Shown one piece after another: positions 17,119-25,859 of a stretch of 64,000 nt of DNA. This DNA is from CAXBCP01 sp963977005 (lineage in GTDB: Bacteria; Pseudomonadota; Alphaproteobacteria; MPNO01; UBA830). The stretch spans positions 48,796 through 112,795 of the forward strand of contig CAXBMQ010000015.1 in NCBI GenBank assembly GCA_963977005.1, in the 5' to 3' direction. Position 1 is the first letter of the stretch. Every line of letters begins with the position of its first letter. The position numbers and the translations under genes are program-made. The notes beneath the pieces were generated by a model, which was given only the letters and a program-made list of their open reading frames with translations, made no database searches and was not told where the DNA came from.

Positions 17119-18030
17119 CTAGGTCAGCCCGATCTCGCGCGCGAAACGGCGGGTGATCTCCGCACATTTTTCCGGCTCCTGGATCTGCAGGAAATGGCCG
17201 GTACCGGCGACGCATTCATAGGGCCAGCCCCGCTCGTCCCGCAGCGCCCGGCAGGCATGGGCGGGTGATGACGGGATGTCGCTGTCCGGGTCGCTGGCGA
17301 TCGCCAGCAGCGGCATGGGAAATTCGTCGGCCCGCGGCCAGATGTTCAGGTCGGCATTCTGTTTGTAGATATCGGCTTCGCGCGCACCCGAGCAAACCAG
17401 CTTCCACTGGCCCGTTCCGGCATCGCGCCGCAGGATAGACCGCGCCATCAGCTCATACGCCCCGTCGACCCATTTCGACAGCATGCGCGATTTTTTGAAC
17501 AGCGCCGCCTGTTCGGACGGGTCGGCGAAGCCGTCGGGCCGGTTCTGCGCCCAGCGCCACAAGAACTTCTCTTCTCCCTGGAGCCGATCGTAGAGCGGAT
17601 GATCCTCTCCCGGCACCATCGGCGGATCGAAAACGATCAACCCGTCCAGCCGACGGTTGCCGTCCAGGGCGTATTTCAGATTGGCGCGCGACGACATGGA
17701 ATGAAAGATCCCGAGCTGCCGCTTTTCGCCGAATTGCCGGTCGATGGCATCGTATATCGTCGTCAGGTCGCGCAGAAACCGGTCGTAGCCATGGTCACCG
17801 CCGTGAACCGGATTCTCTCCGCTATTGCGGAAATCGAACACCACGACATCGAAGTCGTCCAGCAACAGCCGCCAATACGGGAAATAGCCGTTTATCGCCA
17901 GGCCGTTCCCGTGACTGAGAATGGCCCGCGGCCGCGCGGGATTGCCGTGGCGGCGCAGCCGGATTACCGCGCCGTCATCCATTTCTGCGTCATAAACCTG
18001 TTGAGGATCGGGAACTTTCAGGACGGTCAT
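17119..18030 (-). CDS. Alpha/beta hydrolase
   Basis: A 303-residue alpha/beta hydrolase. The oxyanion region is ILSHGNGLAINGYFPYW at 37-53, the nucleophile Ser111 lies in GIFHSMSSRAN, and the catalytic His279 in GTGHFLQIQ near the C-terminus. The elbow is H-S-M-S-S rather than the usual G-x-S-x-G, with Ser replacing the final Gly. ATG 18030 (MTVLKV) begins the conserved part; the longer frame overlaps the divergent EGF gene. Substrate unknown. It is convergent with the dioxygenase gene, 19 bases away. Confidence 0.8.
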   Translation of the reverse strand: MTVLKVPDPQQVYDAEMDDGAVIRLRRHGNPARPRAILSHGNGLAINGYFPYWRLLLDDFDVVVFDFRNSGENPVHGGDHGYDRFLRDLTTIYDAIDRQFGEKRQLGIFHSMSSRANLKYALDGNRRLDGLIVFDPPMVPGEDHPLYDRLQGEEKFLWRWAQNRPDGFADPSEQAALFKKSRMLSKWVDGAYELMARSILRRDAGTGQWKLVCSGAREADIYKQNADLNIWPRADEFPMPLLAIASDPDSDIPSSPAHACRALRDERGWPYECVAGTGHFLQIQEPEKCAEITRRFAREIGLT

Positions 18031-18106
18031 AGGTTGTTTTAACAAATTCGGCTCCGATTCAAAGGGGCAGGGATGCGATGCAGGGTCGCGGGAAGAGGGA
18101 AACGTC

Positions 18107-18709
18107 GTGCGGAAGTTTTTGAGCATTCTCACCCTCATCCTCGCGATTGTGCTGACAAACGGGCCGGCTTTCGCGGAACCGCGCTCCATCGATACCCCTT
18201 CGCAGCTCGCGCAGCGCGGCCAGGTTTGTCCGCTCGATTGTTCGGGCAACGGCGTCTGCGTGGGGACACGCTGTCAATGCCACCCCGGCTGGCGCGGTGC
18301 CGGCTGCGCGCAGCGACGCGGCAACACGCGTCCGGCCGGCGGGTGCGTCAACGATTGCAGCGGGCGCGGCGAATGCGTCAACGACCGGTGCCTGTGTTAT
18401 CCCGGATGGCGCGGCGGCGATTGCCGGCTGAAAGTCCAGGGGTCCTTGCGGTGCGAGAACGGCTGCTTTGCCGACCGGGGCTGGGGTATCTGCTCCAACG
18501 GTAAATGCATCTGCGAGGAAGGCCGCGGCGGAGACGATTGCCGGATCGACCTCGACCCGGTGGACGAAGCGTCGTCCATATTCGACGGCGAGTGCCCCGG
18601 CGGCTGCGGCAGGAACGGCCTTTGTATAGAGAACCAATGCCTTTGCCGGGACGGATTCAGCGGTCGCAACTGCCGCATTCCGCCTCCCGGTGCGCCGGCA
18701 AAGCCGTGA
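18107..18709 (+). CDS. Secreted protein of four tandem EGF-like repeats
   Basis: A 200-residue protein: signal peptide of about 23 residues (cleavage after AFA), a short linker, then four six-cysteine repeats. Cysteines fall at 41, 45, 51, 56, 58, 67; 80, 84, 90, 95, 97, 106; 116, 120, 129, 134, 136, 145; and 163, 167, 173, 178, 180, 189. Repeats 1, 2 and 4 fit C-x3-C-x5-C-x4-C-x-C-x8-C, the tenascin/teneurin EGF spacing, with GWRG or GFSG before the last Cys; repeat 3 has a longer second loop. All 24 cysteines are within repeats. GTG 18107 follows AAGAGGGA. Disulfides would form in the periplasm or outside. Function unknown. Confidence 0.85.
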   Translation: MRKFLSILTLILAIVLTNGPAFAEPRSIDTPSQLAQRGQVCPLDCSGNGVCVGTRCQCHPGWRGAGCAQRRGNTRPAGGCVNDCSGRGECVNDRCLCYPGWRGGDCRLKVQGSLRCENGCFADRGWGICSNGKCICEEGRGGDDCRIDLDPVDEASSIFDGECPGGCGRNGLCIENQCLCRDGFSGRNCRIPPPGAPAKP

Positions 18710-18804
18710 ACGGCGCCCGTGCAGAGCGACCGGTGGATTGACGTTCGAAAAATATCGCGGAATTTGTTACTAACGTGCCAGAAACGACTATTGGCGGAAC
18801 TTCC

Positions 18805-19059
18805 ATGGCTGCGCAACGTCTCTCGATAGGCTGGCTTTTCAAAATCGCTCTCTGGTGCCTGATCGTCGGCGTCGCGCTGTCGGCGCTTGGCGTCACGCCG
18901 GGTAATTTCTGGAACAGCCTGTGGGATGCGGCCAACCGTGTATACGAATGGGGCGTTTCGGCGTTTGGCTGGGCGTGGGACTACATCCTGATCGGGGCGG
19001 CAATCGTCCTGCCGATCGTAATTGTCCGGTATATCTGGCGGTCGATCAGCCGGGGCTGA
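18805..19059 (+). CDS. Small two-helix membrane protein
   Basis: An 84-residue protein with two membrane helices (FKIALWCLIVGVALSALG and YILIGAAIVLPIVIVRYIW) around a short amphipathic loop containing GVTPGNFWNSLWD. ATG 18805 with GGCGGA upstream is preferred over GTG 18775. It resembles short DUF-type inner-membrane proteins common in alphaproteobacteria, but I cannot name the family with certainty. It lies downstream of the EGF-repeat gene in the same direction. Confidence 0.7.
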   Translation: MAAQRLSIGWLFKIALWCLIVGVALSALGVTPGNFWNSLWDAANRVYEWGVSAFGWAWDYILIGAAIVLPIVIVRYIWRSISRG

Positions 19060-19115
19060 ACCCGGCCACCGAACCTATAGCCACGCCGCGCGTAAATCGG
19101 TTAAGTTCCGCCGCC

Positions 19116-19565
19116 ATGGATATCGACAATTTCATTGCCCGGGCACAGCTTACGCTTGTCTGCGAGCCGTCGGAAGAAAACACCGACCTCCATCCGGACG
19201 AAGTCCCGGAGGACTGCGATCATTTCAAATGCGCGCTGCGCGGCCGGACCCATGAGATGGAGTTCTATTTCACCTGCCCGCCCGGCGGCGGACCGCCGCG
19301 GATCCAGGACACCGCGCGATACCTGGGCGCCGTTGCGGCGGAATACGAAGGCTGCGACGACATGCTGGAATGGGCCGACGAGTACGGCTTCGACCCGGGC
19401 CATATCCATACCCGGGGCGCGTTCGACGCCATCGCGCGGCTGACCCGCGACCTTTGGCGACTGGTCGGCGACGCGATGTACGACGAACTGCGCCACGGCG
19501 TCGAAATCGAACAGGCCGTCGACATGGCCTGGGCGGGCTTCCAGAGTTCGGGCCGGAACCAGTAA
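19116..19565 (+). CDS. Conserved hypothetical acidic protein
   Basis: A 149-residue acidic soluble protein without signal peptide or membrane helix. Notable features are CEPSEENTDLHPDEVPEDCDHFKCALR near residues 18-45, FTCPPGGGPP near 54, and a helical C-terminal half (LTRDLWRLVGDAMYDEL). ATG 19116 is the first in-frame ATG after the preceding gene; the upstream extension is out-of-frame shadow. No domain recognised. Confidence 0.65.
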   Translation: MDIDNFIARAQLTLVCEPSEENTDLHPDEVPEDCDHFKCALRGRTHEMEFYFTCPPGGGPPRIQDTARYLGAVAAEYEGCDDMLEWADEYGFDPGHIHTRGAFDAIARLTRDLWRLVGDAMYDELRHGVEIEQAVDMAWAGFQSSGRNQ

Positions 19566-19574
19566 GGCGCCGGT

Positions 19575-20279
19575 CTATTCTGCGCCGTAGCCGCGTTTCA
19601 CGGCGGCGACCAGCGCCGCCGTATGAAATGCCTGCTGATCCTTTCCATACAGATATTCCCGCCCCACCGGGCAGGCCCGCCGGGCAAGGCACCCGCGCGT
19701 CCGGCAGGTCGTGCCCGCCGCGCTGTCGACATGACCGACGCAGGCCGCGGCATCGAACCTGTCCGGCAGGAAGGCATCGGCCGGACAGACCGACAGGCAC
19801 GGTTTTTTTGCGCAACTGTCGCACAGGTTCGCCGCCTCGCCGCGCGGCGGCAGGTCGATTTCCCCGCGGAACAGCAGCGCGGCCCGGTAAACGTGCCACA
19901 GGCCGAATTCGGGGTGGATCATGATGCCGATGGGCGAACGGTAAACCGGCTCGGCGCGGGCCGCCCAGTCCTGGAGGGGCACAAAGGGCGGACCGTCATT
20001 GGTAAACACCGGTGTTGCGCCAACCTGCGACGCAATACGCTCGATTTCGGGGCGGAGCCAGCTATCCAGCGGGTGACGCGATGTCCAGTCCGCCCGGGGC
20101 GCGAACGCTTCCCATAATGCGCCCCCGGCATTGCCGATCAGGATCACCGTGGCGGCGGGGCTTCCATCGGCGAGCAGTGGCACGCTGTCTGCCGGACCGG
20201 GCCGGAAACCGCCGCGCACGAACATCCCGGCGTCTTTCAGAAGATCATTTAACTTGTCGATCATCGGGATGTCGGTCAT
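19575..20279 (-). CDS. 4Fe-4S ferredoxin-type oxidoreductase, QueG-related fold
   Basis: A 234-residue protein. An N-terminal region with VILIGNAGGALWEAF and SPIGIMIHPEFGLWHVYRAAL resembles the nucleotide/cobamide-type fold of QueG and reductive dehalogenase relatives. It is followed by an iron-sulfur segment CDSCAKKPCLSVCP and a second CRTRGCLARRACP. Such proteins transfer electrons to an unknown acceptor. It is convergent with the hypothetical gene at 19116 and divergent from the aldo/keto reductase. The true queG is elsewhere in the window (42223). Confidence 0.7.
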   Translation of the reverse strand: MTDIPMIDKLNDLLKDAGMFVRGGFRPGPADSVPLLADGSPAATVILIGNAGGALWEAFAPRADWTSRHPLDSWLRPEIERIASQVGATPVFTNDGPPFVPLQDWAARAEPVYRSPIGIMIHPEFGLWHVYRAALLFRGEIDLPPRGEAANLCDSCAKKPCLSVCPADAFLPDRFDAAACVGHVDSAAGTTCRTRGCLARRACPVGREYLYGKDQQAFHTAALVAAVKRGYGAE

Positions 20280-20385
20280 CGCAAGATGTTAGAGCGGATC
20301 ACGCGTTCCGACGCAAACGTTATCGGTACGCGATGCTGCACGGCCCGGGATGACAGACCGGGGTGCCCTGCGTTACCTTCCTGCC

Positions 20386-21201
20386 ATGCTTAAGAGAATC
20401 ATCCCCTCAACCGGCGAGGAAATCGCGGCGGTCGGCCTCGGCACCTGGCGCGGCTTCGATATCGGTGACGGCGCCGCGGAACGCGCGCAGCGCCGGGCCG
20501 TGCTCGAAACCCTTCTGGATACAGGCGCATCAGTTGTCGACTGCTCGCCGATGTACGGACGGGCCGAAGAAGTTACCGGCGATCTGCTGGCCGATATGGG
20601 CCGCCGCGACGAAGCCTTTATCGCCACCAAGGTCTGGACCCAGGGCGGCCGTCAGGGCATCCGCGAAATGGAGGAATCGTTCCGCCTGCTCCGGACCGAC
20701 GTCATCGACCTGATGCAGGTGCATAACCTGGTCGACTGGCGCACCCATCTGGACCCGATGCGGTCGTGGAAGGCCGAAGGACGGCTGCGCTATACCGGCT
20801 ACACGCATTACCGCCCGCACGCCTTTGACGACCTGATGGATGCCGTGCGGGCCGAACCGGTCGATTTCCTGCAGTTCTGCTATTCGATCGACGAGCGGGA
20901 CGCCGAAGACGAAATCCTGCCGTTCTGCGCCGCGAACGGCATCGCGACCCTGATCAACGTGCCGTTCGGCGGCGGCGGGCTGCTTTCCCGGCTGGACGGC
21001 AAACCCCTGCCGGCCCTCGCCGCCGATCTGGGCTGTGCCACATGGGCGCAGTTCTGCCTGAAATACGTGATTTCCCACCCGGCCGTGACCTGCGCTATTC
21101 CGGGGACCGCGAACCCGGCCCATATGGCGGACCTGCTGGCCGCTTCGGCCGGTGTGATGCCCAGCGAAGCGACCCGGCGCGAAATGGCGGCGCTGTTCTA
21201 G
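20386..21201 (+). CDS. Aldo/keto reductase
   Basis: A 271-residue AKR-superfamily TIM barrel. Catalytic residues are recognisable: Asp in VVDCSPMYG with Tyr four residues on, Lys in FIATKVW and His in DLMQVHNLVDW. The C-terminal AIPGTANPAHM binds the NADPH phosphate. ATG 20386 is chosen because similarity begins at LKRIIPSTG; ATG 20350 is possible. It heads a same-direction set (AKR, TrpB2, UbiD, ThDP enzyme). Substrate unknown. Confidence 0.82.
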   Translation: MLKRIIPSTGEEIAAVGLGTWRGFDIGDGAAERAQRRAVLETLLDTGASVVDCSPMYGRAEEVTGDLLADMGRRDEAFIATKVWTQGGRQGIREMEESFRLLRTDVIDLMQVHNLVDWRTHLDPMRSWKAEGRLRYTGYTHYRPHAFDDLMDAVRAEPVDFLQFCYSIDERDAEDEILPFCAANGIATLINVPFGGGGLLSRLDGKPLPALAADLGCATWAQFCLKYVISHPAVTCAIPGTANPAHMADLLAASAGVMPSEATRREMAALF

Positions 21202-21310
21202 GCAAATCCACGATTCCGTAAATTCGGCCCCTCCGCCTCTTTACGCGCCGCTCCAAATGGGCGAATTTCGGGTGAACCTGAATAAAACACCGAACACGGG
21301 AGGCATCCTT

Positions 21311-22678
21311 ATGTCCGATACCGTCAAATACCTTCTCGATGAGAAGGATATGCCGACACACTGGTACAACATCATGGCGGACCTGCCGGAGCCTATGGCC
21401 CCGCCGCTTCATCCCGGCACCGGCCAGCCGATCGGACCCGAAGACCTGGCACCGCTGTTTCCCATGGCGCTGATCGAGCAGGAGGTTTCGACCGAACGCG
21501 AGATCGAAATCCCCGACGAGGTCCGCGATATTTTCCGCCAGTGGCGCCCGACCCCGCTGTTCCGCGCCCGCCGCCTCGAAAAGGCGCTCGATACGCCGGC
21601 GAAGATTTATTACAAGTACGAAGGCGTCAGCCCGGCGGGCAGCCACAAACCCAATACGGCAATCCCGCAGGCCTATTACAACAAGGCCGAAGGCATCACC
21701 AAGCTGTCGACCGAAACCGGCGCCGGCCAGTGGGGATCATCCCTCGCCTTTGCAGGCGCGCTGTTCGGGATCGACGTCGACGTTTACATGGTGAAGGTCT
21801 CGTTCGGCCAGAAGCCCTATCGCAAGGCGCTGATGGAAGCCTACGGTGCGCGCTGCGTCGCCAGCCCGTCCAATGAGACCAATGCGGGCCGCGCGATCCT
21901 CGCCGAACACCCGGATTCGAATGGCAGTCTCGGCATCGCCATTTCGGAAGCCGTTGAAATCGCGGCCACCCGCGACGATACCAAATACGCACTCGGTAGC
22001 GTGCTGAACCACGTGTTGATGCATCAGACGATCGTCGGCCAGGAATCCATGAAGCAGATGGAAATGGCCGACGACTATCCCGACGTGATCGTCGGCTGTA
22101 CGGGCGGCGGGTCGAATTTCGGCGGCATCGCGTTCCCGTATCTCGGCGAAAAGCTGCGGAACGGCAAGAACATCAAGATCGTTGCCGTCGAACCGGCCGC
22201 CTGCCCGACGCTGACCCGCGGCAAGTTCGCCTACGATTTCGGCGATACCGGCCACCTGACGCCGCTGGTCAAGATGCACACCCTCGGCTCCACCTTCATC
22301 CCGCCGGGCTTCCATTCCGGCGGCCTGCGCTATCACGGCATGGCGCCGCAGGTCAGCCATGTGCAGGATCTCGGACTGATCGAATCCAAGGCATATCACC
22401 AGACCACGTGCTTCGATGCAGGCGTCCAGTTCGCCCGCGCCGAAGGCATCCTGCCCGCACCGGAAGCGAACCACGCCGTGCGCGGGGCAATCGACGAGGC
22501 CCTGCGCTGCAAGGAAGAAGGCAAGTCGGAAACGATCCTGTTCAACCTGTGCGGCCACGGCCATTTCGATATGCAGGCCTACATGGATTACTTCGGCGGC
22601 AAGCTCCAGGACCTCGATTACGACGAGGGGGAACTTGCCATGGCGCTGGCCGGACTGCCGTCCGTCGCCGCCGAATAG
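21311..22678 (+). CDS. trpB2: Tryptophan synthase beta-like protein, TrpB2 type
   Basis: A 455-residue fold-type II PLP enzyme. The PLP lysine is Lys113 in SPAGSHKPNTA, the phosphate loop is GCTGGGSNFGG, and the N-terminal DMPTHWYNIMADLPEP plus GQPIGPEDLAPLFP are diagnostic of TrpB2 rather than TrpB1. TrpB2 proteins condense indole and serine in vitro, often without TrpA, and can serve other roles; no trpA or other trp gene is nearby. ATG 21311 has GGAGG eight bases upstream. A strong terminator follows, so it is probably not co-transcribed with the UbiD gene. Confidence 0.9.
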   Translation: MSDTVKYLLDEKDMPTHWYNIMADLPEPMAPPLHPGTGQPIGPEDLAPLFPMALIEQEVSTEREIEIPDEVRDIFRQWRPTPLFRARRLEKALDTPAKIYYKYEGVSPAGSHKPNTAIPQAYYNKAEGITKLSTETGAGQWGSSLAFAGALFGIDVDVYMVKVSFGQKPYRKALMEAYGARCVASPSNETNAGRAILAEHPDSNGSLGIAISEAVEIAATRDDTKYALGSVLNHVLMHQTIVGQESMKQMEMADDYPDVIVGCTGGGSNFGGIAFPYLGEKLRNGKNIKIVAVEPAACPTLTRGKFAYDFGDTGHLTPLVKMHTLGSTFIPPGFHSGGLRYHGMAPQVSHVQDLGLIESKAYHQTTCFDAGVQFARAEGILPAPEANHAVRGAIDEALRCKEEGKSETILFNLCGHGHFDMQAYMDYFGGKLQDLDYDEGELAMALAGLPSVAAE

Positions 22679-22715
22679 GACCGCCGCCCGCATCGCCGGG
22701 CAGGTATCTGGACAG

Positions 22716-22744
22716 ACGGCCGGCCTTCGCGCCGGCCGTTTTTA
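22716..22744 (+). terminator. Rho-independent terminator after trpB2
   Basis: ACGGCCGGC-CTTCGC-GCCGGCCGT followed by TTTTA: a perfect nine-base-pair GC-rich stem with a T-run, 38 bases after the trpB2 stop and 33 bases before the next start. Confidence 0.85.
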
Positions 22745-22776
22745 TCTGAAACGGGAACGCGAACGGGAACAGGACA

Positions 22777-24165
22777 ATGGGGCTTGAGCATCTGAAAGAC
22801 ATCGGCGCGATCATCGACGACCTGGACGCGATGGGCCGGCTGATCCGGATTAAATCCGAGGTGGATATCAATCTCGATCTCGCGGGGATTGCCGCCGAAT
22901 TCGAACGCGGACCGCGGGCGGTCCTCTTCGAAAACGTCAAGGGCCAGGCAGCGCCGGTCCTCATCGGGCTGTACTGGTCGCGCGAATTGCTGGGCGCCCT
23001 GATGCGCACGCCCGAGAGGGAGCTCCCGGCGCTGGTCTCGAAGCACATCCAGAAATGGCAGGTCGATCCGGTTGCGCCCGTCGTGCTCAAGGACGGGCCG
23101 GTGCGCGAGGTGACCGAAAAGAAAGTGGACGTCACGAAACTGCCGATCCCGGTCCACGCAACCAAGGACGGCGGCGCCTATTTCGATGCGGCGATGGTCA
23201 TCACGAAAGACCCCGATACCGGTGTGCGCAACGCATCGATCCAGCGTTTTCAGATCATCGACAAGGACACACTGGCGGTGAATATCGATTCCGGCCGCCA
23301 TCTGGAACTCTATCTTGCCAAGGCCCGCGCCAAAGGCGAGCACCTTCCCTTCACGCTCAATGTCGGGATCGGACCGGGCTTTCATTTTGCGTCATCCGCG
23401 CCCGCCGAGGCCGCACCGCCGGAAAAGGACGAGCTGGGGATCGCCAGCGAATTCCACGGCGAGCCGGTCGAGCTGGTCGCGTCCGACCTGTCGGACTCGG
23501 AAATGGTCGCGCATGCGATGTACGGGCTGGAATGCGAACTGCTGAGCGACCAGGACCACATGGAAGGCCCCTTCGCCGAGGTCACGGGCTGCTACGCGAC
23601 CCTCGCGCCGCGCGGCATGGTAAAGGTCAAACGTATCCACCGGCGCAAAAATCCGGTCATGCAGACCATCCTGCCGGGTACCGAGGTGCATAATTCGGTG
23701 GGCCTGCTGGGCGAAGCCAATGTGCTGAACCTGCTGAAACTCCAGGTGCCGGGTGTGAAGGACGTCTTTTTTACCCATGGCGGCTGCGGCTTTTACGGTG
23801 CCGTCGTGCAGATCGCCCAGACCCGCGCCGGCTGGGCGAAACAGGCGATCCTCGCGGCCTTCGCCGCCTTTCCGCCGCTGAAGTCCGTTACCGTGGTCGA
23901 TGACGACGTGAATATATACGACCCGACCGACGTCGAATGGGCGATGACCACGCGGATGGACCCCGACAAGGGAATCATGATTTTCCGCGATATTTTCGGC
24001 CACGGGCTGAACCCCAGCTTTCCCGATTATCTCGGCAACAAGGTCGGCTACGACGCGACCCAGCCCTTCCCCCACCGCCCCGAATTCGAACGCGCGGCGA
24101 TGAAGAAAATGTCGCTCGACGGCCTGGAAATTGTGACGCCCGAAATCGTGGCGCCGAAGAACTAG
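22777..24165 (+). CDS. UbiD family decarboxylase
   Basis: A 462-residue UbiD homologue: ending of the first domain in GLYWSRELLGALM, RNASIQRFQIID (the RxxNxxxxR-like prFMN region), the active-site EGPFAEVTGCYA with both conserved glutamates, LPGTEVHNSVG, and the C-terminal NPSFPDYLGNKVGYDAT. It would decarboxylate an aromatic or alpha,beta-unsaturated acid with prenylated FMN. ATG 22777 is preceded by AGGA. It is followed after 20 bases by a ThDP enzyme, so the two likely act in one pathway. Confidence 0.88.
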   Translation: MGLEHLKDIGAIIDDLDAMGRLIRIKSEVDINLDLAGIAAEFERGPRAVLFENVKGQAAPVLIGLYWSRELLGALMRTPERELPALVSKHIQKWQVDPVAPVVLKDGPVREVTEKKVDVTKLPIPVHATKDGGAYFDAAMVITKDPDTGVRNASIQRFQIIDKDTLAVNIDSGRHLELYLAKARAKGEHLPFTLNVGIGPGFHFASSAPAEAAPPEKDELGIASEFHGEPVELVASDLSDSEMVAHAMYGLECELLSDQDHMEGPFAEVTGCYATLAPRGMVKVKRIHRRKNPVMQTILPGTEVHNSVGLLGEANVLNLLKLQVPGVKDVFFTHGGCGFYGAVVQIAQTRAGWAKQAILAAFAAFPPLKSVTVVDDDVNIYDPTDVEWAMTTRMDPDKGIMIFRDIFGHGLNPSFPDYLGNKVGYDATQPFPHRPEFERAAMKKMSLDGLEIVTPEIVAPKN

Positions 24166-24185
24166 TCTCACACCAGGAGAATTTC

Positions 24186-25847
24186 ATGAAAGTCTATCAG
24201 GCCGTTCTCGATCAGCTTATCGGCGCCGGCGTCACGTATTTTTCCGGCATGATCGGTTCGACCGCAGCGCCGTACGCCGCGACCCTCGCCGACCGCAACG
24301 ACATGCGTTATGTCGGCGTCCGCCACGAACATACGGCGGCCTCGATTCTCGATGCAACGGCGCGCCTGAGCGGCAGGCCGGGTTGCCTGATGGTACACGG
24401 GGCCTCCGGGTTTCTTGCCGCCAGTGCTGGAATCGCCTCGGCGGCGCTCGATTCCACGCCGATGTTCATCCTCAGCGCGACCCAGGAACGCCGCGCCATG
24501 GAAAACGGCTGGTGGCAGACCATGAACGTGCAGACGCCGTTGAGCGACGTGCTGAAATGGCAGAAACGGGTCGAACGGCCCGACCAGGCCATCGCCGCCG
24601 TCCGGGCCGCCCTGCGCGAAGCGGTATCCGGCAAACCGGGTGTGGCGCAGGTAGACCTGCCGATAGACGTGTCCGCCGACGACCTCGGCGCCGAAGACAT
24701 TCCCGAGCCGATACCGGCCTGCGCGCCGAGGCATCGGCCGTATCCGGAGCCGGCACTGGTTGAACAAGCCGCCGGTCTGTTACTGAAGGCGGAACGCCCG
24801 GTCCTGCTGGTGGGCGGCGGGTCCGTCTATTCGGGTGCCGCAGACGCCCTGATCGACCTGGCCGAACGGCTTCACATGCCCGTGGTAAATTCACCGACGT
24901 CGCGCAACGCCGTGCCAGAGACCCATCCGCTGGTGCTCGGCCCGTCGGGCATCGTCGGATACGAGCCGGTGGGCGATGCGATCCGCGAAGCGGACCTGAT
25001 CCTCGCCATCGGGTCCCGCCTGTCGGACCTGCAGACCGCACGGGGCGATCTGCTGCCGGAAAGTGCACCGATCATTCAGGTCGACATCGACAGCGAGACG
25101 ATCGGCGAGAACCATGTCGTCACCCTGGGCATCACGGCAGATGCGCGCGCTTTTGCCGAATGCCTGAACGAAACGCTGTCGGCGCAGGACATCGACATTC
25201 CGGCGGCACGGCGCGACTGGGCCGCCGGGCTTGCCAGCCGCGTCGCGGACTGGCAGCAGGCCTGGTTCGACGCGACACCGCAGAACGGCAAGGTCCAGCC
25301 GCAGGAAGTGGTCCGGACCCTGATGACCCTGCCGGCGGACACGATTTTCACCCATGGCGCGGGCGATCACGGGTTTTACGGCTACATGGTGCCGGTCGCC
25401 GCCCCGGGGGCGCATCTTGTCTCGACCCGGCTCGGGGCGATGGGCTGCGCGCTGGGTCTTGCGCTGGGGGCCAAGCTCGCCCGCCCCGACCAGACGGTCA
25501 TCGGCTGTGTCGGCGACGGCGATTTCATGCTGCAGATCGGCGATCTGGAAACCATGGCACGGGAAAACCTTGCCGCCGTAATGGTCGTCTTCAACAATTT
25601 CCGGCTCGGCTCGCAGCGCAAACGGGTCGAGGCATACGGCAACGTCATGGGGGTCGATCACGGCAACCCGGATTTCGCAAAGCTGGCCGATCTGTTCGGC
25701 TGCCGCGGGTTCCGCGTCGATGCGCCCGGTCAGTTCGACGCGACATTCCGCGAAGCGCTCGCCACCGGCGCCCCCTGCGTCATCGACGTCATCATGGACC
25801 CGGACGCAAGACCGCCGCGCATCGCGGCCAGCCGGGAAGCCCGGTAA
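24186..25847 (+). CDS. Thiamine-diphosphate-dependent enzyme (acetolactate synthase/benzoylformate decarboxylase superfamily)
   Basis: A 553-residue ThDP enzyme with the three-domain order Pyr, central, PP. The activating glutamate is Glu48 in GVRHEHTAAS; the central Rossmann-like domain has PVLLVGGGSVYSGA; the PP domain has the ThDP motif GDGDFMLQIGDL ending in VFNNF. It carries out 2-keto acid decarboxylation or carboligation; the specific reaction is not readable. ATG 24186 follows AGGAG. Coupled to UbiD upstream. A second ThDP enzyme is at 60389. Confidence 0.87.
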   Translation: MKVYQAVLDQLIGAGVTYFSGMIGSTAAPYAATLADRNDMRYVGVRHEHTAASILDATARLSGRPGCLMVHGASGFLAASAGIASAALDSTPMFILSATQERRAMENGWWQTMNVQTPLSDVLKWQKRVERPDQAIAAVRAALREAVSGKPGVAQVDLPIDVSADDLGAEDIPEPIPACAPRHRPYPEPALVEQAAGLLLKAERPVLLVGGGSVYSGAADALIDLAERLHMPVVNSPTSRNAVPETHPLVLGPSGIVGYEPVGDAIREADLILAIGSRLSDLQTARGDLLPESAPIIQVDIDSETIGENHVVTLGITADARAFAECLNETLSAQDIDIPAARRDWAAGLASRVADWQQAWFDATPQNGKVQPQEVVRTLMTLPADTIFTHGAGDHGFYGYMVPVAAPGAHLVSTRLGAMGCALGLALGAKLARPDQTVIGCVGDGDFMLQIGDLETMARENLAAVMVVFNNFRLGSQRKRVEAYGNVMGVDHGNPDFAKLADLFGCRGFRVDAPGQFDATFREALATGAPCVIDVIMDPDARPPRIAASREAR

Positions 25848-25859
25848 GCGGCGGAGCCG

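Noticed and set aside
18059..18637. Ala-rich open frame antisense to the EGF-repeat gene
   Set aside because: The plus-strand frame has a signal peptide, ribosome site and 24 regularly spaced cysteines; the antisense frame is a composition artefact.
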